9,170 nt of DNA, from positions 1-9,170 of the forward strand of contig JAGLKS010000146.1 in assembly GCA_023140905.1 (NCBI GenBank). Direction: 5' to 3'. The stretch is from Alphaproteobacteria bacterium. GTDB taxonomy: Bacteria; Pseudomonadota; Alphaproteobacteria; Micavibrionales; Micavibrionaceae. Both the position numbers and the translations under genes were made by a program. Shown piece by piece: positions 1-6,877 of this stretch. Each line of letters starts with the position of its first letter. Within the stretch, counting starts at the first letter, position 1. The notes under the pieces are model-generated. The model worked only from the letters and a program-made list of their open reading frames with translations. It made no database searches and was not told the DNA's origin.

Positions 1-803
1 TAATGGAGATGGTCGATCAGGGCATGAGCGATGAAGCAGAACTACAGCAAGCGCGTGATGTGTCTATGATTATAGATTCACTTAAAGCTGAATATGAAGG
101 ACAGCTCATTTCTGCTGAGGCTGCGTATATTAAAGCAGTCGGTATTCCAGCATCACAAAAAATGATTATTCCTGATAATGTGCGCATCTATGTTGAGAAA
201 GATATTGATGAAATTATAACACAAGTAAAATCCAGTCATCCATTAGTACGCTCAACTTATATGCGTTCTGTTGCTGCTAAACATGCCGTAGATGCGGAAG
301 AAGGAAAACTTTATCCAGATTTAACAGGGGAATTGACACATTCCAAAATTGATAAAAAAGATGCGATTGGTGGGGAAAGTATAGATAGCCGTGCCGTTGT
401 GAAAATGAAATGGTCTTTTTCGACAGGGGGAAAAGAGCTTTCCTCTATTAATCGTAAGCGCGCGGAATATCTTGAAACTGTGAATAAGGTTGAAGAAATA
501 AAGCGTAATGTTGAAAAAGGGATTCGCGAAGCTTATGCACGCTATTTAACATATTGGAGAAAAACGACGTTATCTCAGAAACGTGTGGAATTAAACCAAA
601 AACTTATGAGCACATATCAGAGCCAATTTGAAGGTTCTCGTATCAGTCTGTTAGCTCTAATGCGGGCGCAGAGTCAGCTATTCAAAGCAAAATTAGAAAA
701 CAATGATAACAGTTATAATTTACTTTCAGCCCAATATGGCACATTAGGGGCACGCGGAGAATTAACGGACATTTTATTGGACTCGGAAATGTCTGAAGAG
801 TGA
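1..803 (+). CDS. TolC-family outer-membrane efflux protein of a type I secretion system, C-terminal part (5' truncated)
   Basis: This is the outer-membrane channel of a type I secretion machine, the exit duct that docks on the HlyD-family adaptor. The frame is open to the left edge; the first ATG in the window (position 3) lies inside the gene, because the reading begins in the middle of a TolC helical repeat (VDQGMSDEAELQQARD, the usual 'G..s..dl.qA..r' segment). The signal peptide and first half of the protein are therefore outside the window. Two outer-membrane-efflux repeats can be followed. The second starts near HPLVRSTYMRSVAAK (about residue 80 of the visible part), passes a short beta segment (LYPDLTGELTHS, then VVKMKWSFSTGGK), and continues into a long helical stretch with AQSQLFKAKLENN and LLSAQYGTLGARGEL, typical of LapE/TolC proteins of adhesin exporters. 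It ends on TGA at 801-803. A 91-bp gap without an obvious terminator separates it from the ABC gene, so one operon is likely. Family call firm, exact subtype inferred. Confidence 0.88.
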   Translation, partial: MEMVDQGMSDEAELQQARDVSMIIDSLKAEYEGQLISAEAAYIKAVGIPASQKMIIPDNVRIYVEKDIDEIITQVKSSHPLVRSTYMRSVAAKHAVDAEEGKLYPDLTGELTHSKIDKKDAIGGESIDSRAVVKMKWSFSTGGKELSSINRKRAEYLETVNKVEEIKRNVEKGIREAYARYLTYWRKTTLSQKRVELNQKLMSTYQSQFEGSRISLLALMRAQSQLFKAKLENNDNSYNLLSAQYGTLGARGELTDILLDSEMSEE

Positions 804-894
804 GAGATTCACAAAAGTAAAATCAAAATTAGGGGCAACAAACATATTAACTGTGTATCAAAGGCAAAGTGCAGAAACATCGGTAAGCTAGAAG

Positions 895-3120
895 ATGCGA
901 GAACCGCAAGAAGAAATTGCAGAGGCAAACTGGAAAGGGCAAAATAAATTGCCACCACAGCCGCACAAATCCGGTGAAGCAGGTAGTGAAGATTTATTGC
1001 TTAATTGCCTTGTTCACATTACCGAGGTTTTAGGACAGCCTAAATCTCCGCAAACATTGATTGCCGGTATGGCGTATGGTTCAAAAGGCATGGGGCCTGA
1101 TTTGTTTTGTGAAGCTGCCGAACGGGCAGGCTTGAAAGCAGAAATATTCAACAAAACTGAAATTGCAGAAATCAATCAGGGCTTAATGCCTTGTGTTATC
1201 TTTTTGGGAGATCCGCCGACACCTTATGTGCTTTTAGAGCGTGATAGTAAATTAGGTATGGTAAAAATCTATAATCCAGCTAAAGGCATATATGATTTGC
1301 CAATTCAGGATTTGGAGAAAAAATTTGCTGGTTATGCGATTTATGTGCGTGAAAAACTAGCCTTCCAGAATATCGCAACAGAAAATGATGGCTCAGAACC
1401 TGAGAACAGGAAGGGAAACTGGTTCTGGTCGATTGTTCGTAAGAACCGTTCTATATATGGGACGGTTATATTAGCGTCCATGTTTATCAACCTTTTTGCT
1501 TTAGTTAGCCCTATTTTTGTTATGAATGTTTATGACCGTGTTATTCCCAATAATGCGATTGAAACAGGCTGGGCGCTGGGGTTTGGCGCATTAATAGCTT
1601 TTATTTTTGATTTCATTTTTCGTACGGTACGCGGATATTTAATAGATTTTGCCGGACGTAAAACGGATTTTCTCGCTGCACGCCGGATTTACGATCACGT
1701 ATTGGATATGAAGATTGAGCACCGTCCTGCTTCCAGCGGGGCGTTTGCAAATATATTAAGAGACTTTGATGCTGTACGTGATTTTTTTACCTCTGCTACG
1801 ATTACAGCTTTAGTTGATGTTCCCTTTACCTTGTTGTTTCTATTTTTTGTTTATGAGCTGGGCGGTAATATTGCTTTTATTCTTGTAGCGCTTATAGGCA
1901 TGACATGCGCCATTGGTTTTGTTATTCAATATGCGCTCAAGCGTCATGTCCTGAAAGCACAGCAACTGGGTCAAGCACGTCACGGAATTTTAGTTGAAAC
2001 CATCAATGCATTGGAAACAATCAAAGCTGGTCAAGCAGATGGGCGGATGCGCAAAAAATACAGTAGTGTGATGAATGAAGATGTGCGTTATGGGCAAAAA
2101 TCACGGTTTCTTTCTGCTTTGGCGGTTAATACATCTGTGTTTTTTCAGCAAAGCGCCAGTGTTTTTCTTGTGTTGGCCGGGATGTATCTGGTGCAAAGCG
2201 GGGATTTGACCATAGGGGGCATGATTGCCTGTGTCATTTTGGGAGGAAGAGCAATTGCACCAATCGGGCAAATAGCGAATTTAATTACACGCTATCATCA
2301 GGCCAGTATTGCGCTTAAAGCTTTAAATGCGGTGATGGAAGCACCTGTAGAGCGTCCTTCTACAAAACGCTTTCTGCATCGCCCTGACTTATCGGGCAAG
2401 CTTGCCTTTGAGAAAGTGACTTTTGCTTATCCGGGAACGCAGGTAGCTGTACTTGATAATGTTTCTTTTACAATAGAGAAGGGGGAACGTGTCGGAATTA
2501 TTGGGCGGATGGGGTCAGGTAAAAGTACAATTGCTCGGCTTTTACTTAAACTCTATGAGCCTAATAACGGTGCTATTTTGGCTGATGATACAGATTATCG
2601 CCAGATTGATCCTGCGGATTTACGTCGCAATGTCGGATATATTTCCCAAGAGACACAGCTTTTTCAGGGTAGTATCCGCGACAACATTACAGCGTTTAAA
2701 CCAAGAGCCGGTGAAGAGGAAATTCTGGCATGTGCTCAAGCAACAGGCGTTGATAGTTTTGTTTTGCGCCATCCTTTAGGCTATGACGCGCCGGTTGGCG
2801 AGATGGGCGCTCAGCTTTCCGGTGGCCAAAGACAAGCGATTGCTTTAGCGCGTGCTATGATTACACAGCCGCAAATCCTGATTTGTGATGAACCGACCAG
2901 TTCTATGGATACACAAAGTGAACAGGCGTTTTGCAGCTATATAGAGCAGCATACAGGTGAGATGACTTATGTCCTTATTACGCACAAGCATGCGTTGCTC
3001 AATACAGTTGATCGTTTAATTTTGATGCATAATGGTAAAGTGATTATGGATAAACCACGTGATGAGGTTCTGGCTGCATTGCAAACCGGACAGATCAGAA
3101 TGCCGCAGGATATGGGGTGA
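895..3120 (+). CDS. Type I secretion ABC permease/ATPase with degenerate C39-like domain (LapB/LssB/HlyB type)
   Basis: Inner-membrane motor of the secretion system: a half-transporter that should dimerise and use ATP to export an unfolded protein. Residues 33-150 resemble a C39 peptidase-like domain (LLLNCLVHITEVLG), but the catalytic triad looks absent by hand alignment: the His position is P110 (TPYVLL), the Asp position is N127 (YNPAKG), and C38 lines up with the second, non-catalytic Cys. About six membrane segments span 187-460. The nucleotide-binding domain (503-735) has Walker A GRMGSGKST (K543), signature LSGGQRQ (641-647), Walker B ILICDE (D665, E666), D-loop SSMD and H-loop H697, all intact. 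The 741-residue length fits the family. ATG at 895 is the first start after an in-frame TAG at 889-891, but its Shine-Dalgarno is poor; TTG at 949, behind GGAAAGGG, is an alternative. The adaptor gene follows after 18 bp. Resembles LapB exporters of giant adhesins; substrate unknown. Confidence 0.93.
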   Translation: MREPQEEIAEANWKGQNKLPPQPHKSGEAGSEDLLLNCLVHITEVLGQPKSPQTLIAGMAYGSKGMGPDLFCEAAERAGLKAEIFNKTEIAEINQGLMPCVIFLGDPPTPYVLLERDSKLGMVKIYNPAKGIYDLPIQDLEKKFAGYAIYVREKLAFQNIATENDGSEPENRKGNWFWSIVRKNRSIYGTVILASMFINLFALVSPIFVMNVYDRVIPNNAIETGWALGFGALIAFIFDFIFRTVRGYLIDFAGRKTDFLAARRIYDHVLDMKIEHRPASSGAFANILRDFDAVRDFFTSATITALVDVPFTLLFLFFVYELGGNIAFILVALIGMTCAIGFVIQYALKRHVLKAQQLGQARHGILVETINALETIKAGQADGRMRKKYSSVMNEDVRYGQKSRFLSALAVNTSVFFQQSASVFLVLAGMYLVQSGDLTIGGMIACVILGGRAIAPIGQIANLITRYHQASIALKALNAVMEAPVERPSTKRFLHRPDLSGKLAFEKVTFAYPGTQVAVLDNVSFTIEKGERVGIIGRMGSGKSTIARLLLKLYEPNNGAILADDTDYRQIDPADLRRNVGYISQETQLFQGSIRDNITAFKPRAGEEEILACAQATGVDSFVLRHPLGYDAPVGEMGAQLSGGQRQAIALARAMITQPQILICDEPTSSMDTQSEQAFCSYIEQHTGEMTYVLITHKHALLNTVDRLILMHNGKVIMDKPRDEVLAALQTGQIRMPQDMG

Positions 3121-3138
3121 AAGTAGGAGACGAAATAT

Positions 3139-4461
3139 ATGGAGCAGGTTCAGAAAAATGAACTGGATTATATGGATGAGCTGCAAGCAGCAATGCGTAT
3201 GCGTCCGGCTACACCTGTTTATTTCCTTATTTTTACTATCATGGCTTTTATTGTTTTCTTGATTGGGTGGATGGCTATAACCGAGATAGATATTATCACA
3301 CGTGCGCAAGGACAGGTGATTCCCTCGCAGGAAATTCAGGTTGTGCAAAGCCTTGAAGGAGGGCTTCTTGAAGAAATTCTTATTGCCAAGGGTGATCGTG
3401 TAAAAAAGGGACAGGTTTTGCTACGCATTAGCGATGTGGCGTTTTCTTCTGAAGAGCGTGGAACACAAGCGCGGCTATTGTCTTTGCAAGCTAAAAAGGC
3501 GCGTCTTGAAGCAGAAAGTTCAGGGCATGAGTTGAAGTTGTCCAAGGAAACTTTAGAACATATTCCCGATATAGCGGCGAATGAAAAAGCTTTATACCAG
3601 TCCCGCCAAAAAGAATTACAGGCCGCTTATAACATGCAAGATGAGCAGATTAACAAGGCAAAGGCCGAATTGGCTAGTGTGAAAGCTGAAATTAACCGTT
3701 TATATCAAAGCCGCACTCTTTTGAATAAAGAACTGGAAATAACCAGAGAAATGGTTGCAAAGCGTGCTGTGTCAAAGCTGGATCAAATTCATTTAGAACG
3801 TGAATTTGCTGATATTTCAGGACAAATTGAATCACGGCTGCAGGATAAAAAAGGGTTAGAGGCAGAGCTTTCCGGTGTGCAAAGTCAAAGAGGAGCGCAA
3901 ACGGATAAGTTTAAATCTGTGGCTCTTGAGGAATTGAATGAAGTTAAGACCCAGATTGCTGCATTAAAAGAAAACCTTAAATCTATGGGGGACAGGGTTG
4001 ATCGTGCGGAATTGCGTGCTCCTGTAGATGGTATTGTAAACCAGATAACACTCCAGACAATCGGCGGTGTGGTAGAACCGGCAATGAAGCTGATTGAAAT
4101 TGTTCCCGCAGACGAGGAGCTTAAAATTCAGGCTAAGGTTAGGCCTGATGAAATTGCTTTTTTGGAACAAGGACACCCTGTGCGCGTTAAAATCACTGCC
4201 TATGATCCACAGCGTTACGGTGCTTTAGATGGCACATTAACCCGTATATCGGCTAATAGCGTTAGTGATCGCGAAGGGAATGTGATGTTTGAGGTGGAAG
4301 TACGCACACATAAAAATTATTTGGGTACATCAGAGAAACCGCTTCCTATTACAGCTGGTATGATTGCTAATATTGATATTATAACTGGAAAGCGAACAAT
4401 TTTGACTTATCTGACAAAACCGTTTCATCGTGGTTTAAGCCATGTGTTTCGTGAGCGCTAA
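3139..4461 (+). CDS. HlyD-family periplasmic adaptor (membrane fusion protein) of the type I secretion system
   Basis: Bridges the inner-membrane ABC exporter and the TolC channel across the periplasm. The 440-residue protein has a short cytoplasmic N-terminus, one membrane helix at about 26-47 (PVYFLIFTIMAFIVFLIGWM), then the first half of a lipoyl-like domain (VVQSLEGGLLEEILIAKGDRV, truncated here to key residues EGG and KGD, about 68-98). A long heptad-rich coiled-coil hairpin follows (about 102-285, many Lys, Glu, Leu). The second lipoyl half begins at LRAPVDGIVNQI (292-303), followed by a beta-barrel region containing VKITAYDPQRYG and the usual C-terminal 'GKRTIL.YL.KP' tail ending in RER. 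Length and order match LapC/HlyD. The start is supported by AGGAGA at 3126-3131, 7 bp before the ATG. The 18-bp spacing from the ABC stop indicates co-transcription and probably translational coupling. The cyclase gene begins 48 bp downstream on the same strand. Confidence 0.93.
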   Translation: MEQVQKNELDYMDELQAAMRMRPATPVYFLIFTIMAFIVFLIGWMAITEIDIITRAQGQVIPSQEIQVVQSLEGGLLEEILIAKGDRVKKGQVLLRISDVAFSSEERGTQARLLSLQAKKARLEAESSGHELKLSKETLEHIPDIAANEKALYQSRQKELQAAYNMQDEQINKAKAELASVKAEINRLYQSRTLLNKELEITREMVAKRAVSKLDQIHLEREFADISGQIESRLQDKKGLEAELSGVQSQRGAQTDKFKSVALEELNEVKTQIAALKENLKSMGDRVDRAELRAPVDGIVNQITLQTIGGVVEPAMKLIEIVPADEELKIQAKVRPDEIAFLEQGHPVRVKITAYDPQRYGALDGTLTRISANSVSDREGNVMFEVEVRTHKNYLGTSEKPLPITAGMIANIDIITGKRTILTYLTKPFHRGLSHVFRER

Positions 4462-4509
4462 TGAAACCACCATAAATGAACGGTAATTCGAGGAAAGAAA
4501 AACAGGCAA

Positions 4510-6861
4510 ATGTTATTTCAAGTCACAAAATCATTTCAACAAAAAGCACTTCATACGCTGTGTTTGCTTTTATTGCTGATTGTAGCTGTGGCTTTTAGTG
4601 ATTCTAAAAACTCTATCCGTATGGATTTACAGCATAATGTTTTCGATGAGTTTAACCGCCTCAATCCACGCCAATTAGAAAGCGATGCTAATAAAGTTGT
4701 CATTATTGACATTGATGAGAAATCGCTGGAACTGATTGGGCAGTGGCATTGGCCACGCAATATTATGGCAGATCTGGTTAATAGTCTGAGTGATAAAGGC
4801 GCTAAAGTCATAGCATTTGACGGTGTGTTTGCTGAAGCAGATCGGACGTCACCGCATATTCTTTATAATGATTTAACACCGGAGCAAATTGCTGTCTTGC
4901 CTGATTCGATGAAACAAGATGGGGCAATGAAGCAAGAAGGGGCAATGAAACAAAATGGGGTGCTGCTTAACTATGACGAAATGTTTGCAGATGCCATACG
5001 GAGTTCGCAGAGATTTATTACTGCTTTTACATATGGCAGACGTGATCGTGATCAGAATCAACCGCTTGATAAAAAAAGAATTTTAGTACGCTCTGATATC
5101 AAGGGCGTGTTTTTGAAACAGGCTTCCCATTTTGAGGCGGCTGCTGTGAATCTATCGATATACTCTAAATCGGCAGCCGGCAATGGCAGTTTTATGGCTA
5201 AACCGGATGATGATGGAATTTTAAGGCGTACCGGCATGCTTTTCTCAGATGGGAAAACTATTTATCCGTCTCTCAGTCTGGAGGTGTTACGTGTCGCGGA
5301 ATTGGGAAGAAAAGGGACAATACGTCTGGTTTCTGTCTCTGAAAAGAATGCCGGTCTTATTGATACAAATTACCGTATTCTTGTTGGGGACAGGTCAATT
5401 CCTGTGGAAAGCGATGGTGTGCTCTATACTCATTACCGTTATTTCTGCAATGAAGAGGATGTTACAGGAAATTCAAGAGTTTGCCCTGTGCGAGATTATA
5501 TTTCTGCCTATAAATTTCTTATGCAAGGGTATGAGGAGGAAACACGTGCAGCAGTGGAAGGCAAAATAGTCTTGGTGGGTAGCAGTGCAGAAGGGCTAAA
5601 AGATTTGCGAAGTACAGCGCTGCAATCATTCCGGCCCGGTGTGGAGGTGCACGCGAATGTTATTGAACAGATTTTAGATGGCCAGTATTTGTTGCGCCCG
5701 ACTATCATAAATGGTGTAGAGGCTCTTTATATTTTTGCTGCCGGACTTTTCTTTATTCTTCTGGCACCATTTATTGGTGTGTTAATTTCCGTAGCTTTAT
5801 GCCTTGTGATAATAGCATTGGCTGTGTTCGGAGCTTATTATGTCTATGTAGAATACGGAATTTTGATTGATCCAGTGTATTCTTCACTCGCAGTTCTGGC
5901 GATATTTATTGTTTCTACCATTCTGTCTTATGCACGTGCTGAAGCGCGCAGAAAGCAAATCCGCAATGCTTTTGGCATGTATGTTGCCAGTGATGTAATG
6001 CATGATCTGGAGAAAAATCCTGAGAATTTGAAACTGGGAGGAGAAAAGCGCGAACTCAGCGTTATGTTCACAGATATCCGAAATTTTACGCGTATCTCTG
6101 AAGGGCTTGATCCTGAAGAATTAATCCAGTTAATGAATGATTTTCTTACCAAGATGAGTGACATTGTCATGCATCACGAGGGCACTGTTGATAAATATAT
6201 TGGCGATGCCATGATGTGTTTCTGGAATGCCCCTCGTGATGTAGCCGGTCATGAGCAAAAAGCCTGTATTGCTGCTCTGAAAATGCGTGAGGCGTTAGCA
6301 CCTATTAATGAAGCATTGCGTATAAAGGCTGAGGAACAGGGAAAACAGTCTCTTTTCTTGAAAGCAGGAATTGGAATTAATACTGGAGAATGTGCTGTCG
6401 GGAATATGGGATCACGTCAACGTTTTGCTTATTCAGCTTTGGGAGATGCTGTTAACTTAGCATCTCGTTTGGAAGGGCAAACCAAAAATTACGGTGTTGA
6501 TATTATTGTTAGTCAAAGCGTTCACAAGAAAACCTCTGATTTTGCGACAATTGAGCTGGATAAAATCAGGGTTATAGGTCGGGATGAGCCTATTGTAATC
6601 TATGGACTTTTAGGTGATGCTGAAATGGCGAACCAAGATCATTTTAAAAATTGGCAAAGCTTTCATAACAAAATGTTGGAGCTGTATCGTGTGCGTGAAT
6701 TTGATAAGGCACTACAGCAAGTTCATAATTGCAGCGCATTAGTTGGACCCAAATATGCGCAACTATACAATCTTTACGAAAGACGCATCGTAGAACTTAT
6801 TAATCAGAAAGAGGATATCCCAAGAAATTGGGATGGCACAATTGATGCTGATAATAAATAA
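4510..6861 (+). CDS. CHASE2-domain class III adenylate cyclase (transmembrane sensor cyclase)
   Basis: Predicted to make cAMP from ATP in response to an extracytoplasmic signal. A first membrane helix (about 14-29) precedes a periplasmic CHASE2 domain (about 40-395) with family hallmarks VVIIDIDEKSLELIGQWHWPR, GAKVIAFDGVFAE, KIVLVGSSAEGLKDLRST and PGVEVHANVIEQIL. Three more helices follow (about 403-420, 422-445, 455-475), then the cyclase domain (about 510-690). Catalytic residues are complete: metal-binding D522 (FTDIRNFT) and D566 (KYIGD), adenine-selecting K562 and D646 (ALGDAVN), and transition-state N649 and R653. The tail (700-783, ending DIPRNWDGTIDADNK) is the usual C-terminal extension of this family. 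AGGAAAG at 4491-4497 is a Shine-Dalgarno 12 bp from the ATG, slightly far. It lies 48 bp after the adaptor gene, so it probably belongs to the secretion operon. An oddity is a three-unit in-frame 18-bp repeat encoding MKQxGA in the sensor domain. ATP rather than GTP use is inferred from K562/D646. Confidence 0.93.
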   Translation: MLFQVTKSFQQKALHTLCLLLLLIVAVAFSDSKNSIRMDLQHNVFDEFNRLNPRQLESDANKVVIIDIDEKSLELIGQWHWPRNIMADLVNSLSDKGAKVIAFDGVFAEADRTSPHILYNDLTPEQIAVLPDSMKQDGAMKQEGAMKQNGVLLNYDEMFADAIRSSQRFITAFTYGRRDRDQNQPLDKKRILVRSDIKGVFLKQASHFEAAAVNLSIYSKSAAGNGSFMAKPDDDGILRRTGMLFSDGKTIYPSLSLEVLRVAELGRKGTIRLVSVSEKNAGLIDTNYRILVGDRSIPVESDGVLYTHYRYFCNEEDVTGNSRVCPVRDYISAYKFLMQGYEEETRAAVEGKIVLVGSSAEGLKDLRSTALQSFRPGVEVHANVIEQILDGQYLLRPTIINGVEALYIFAAGLFFILLAPFIGVLISVALCLVIIALAVFGAYYVYVEYGILIDPVYSSLAVLAIFIVSTILSYARAEARRKQIRNAFGMYVASDVMHDLEKNPENLKLGGEKRELSVMFTDIRNFTRISEGLDPEELIQLMNDFLTKMSDIVMHHEGTVDKYIGDAMMCFWNAPRDVAGHEQKACIAALKMREALAPINEALRIKAEEQGKQSLFLKAGIGINTGECAVGNMGSRQRFAYSALGDAVNLASRLEGQTKNYGVDIIVSQSVHKKTSDFATIELDKIRVIGRDEPIVIYGLLGDAEMANQDHFKNWQSFHNKMLELYRVREFDKALQQVHNCSALVGPKYAQLYNLYERRIVELINQKEDIPRNWDGTIDADNK
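4909..4962 (+). repeat. Three tandem 18-bp units inside the CHASE2 coding region (MKQDGA-MKQEGA-MKQNGV)
   Basis: Three consecutive 18-bp copies start at 4909, 4927 and 4945. Each begins ATGAARCAA and ends in GGGGCA or GGGGTG, and they differ at only a few bases. They add six residues each (134-151) in a loop of the periplasmic sensor domain between the PDS turn and NYDEMFADAIRSS. The period is a multiple of three, so copy-number change would keep the frame. Confidence 0.95.
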
Positions 6862-6877
6862 ACGGGAATGTTTCTTT

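Noticed and set aside
2489..2779. Open frame of 96 codons on the + strand inside the ABC gene
   Set aside because: It overlaps the Walker A to signature region of a certain ATPase in another frame and its translation resembles no protein family; it is a shadow frame.
3016..3348. Open frame of 110 codons on the - strand across the ABC/HlyD junction
   Set aside because: It covers the end of one solid gene and the start of another, shows no domain pattern and has no ribosome site of note.
4430..4470. Inverted repeat GTGGTTT / AAACCAC around the adaptor stop codon, considered as a terminator or attenuator
   Set aside because: The loop is about 27 nt and no T-tract follows, so it is not an intrinsic terminator; a chance repeat is more likely.
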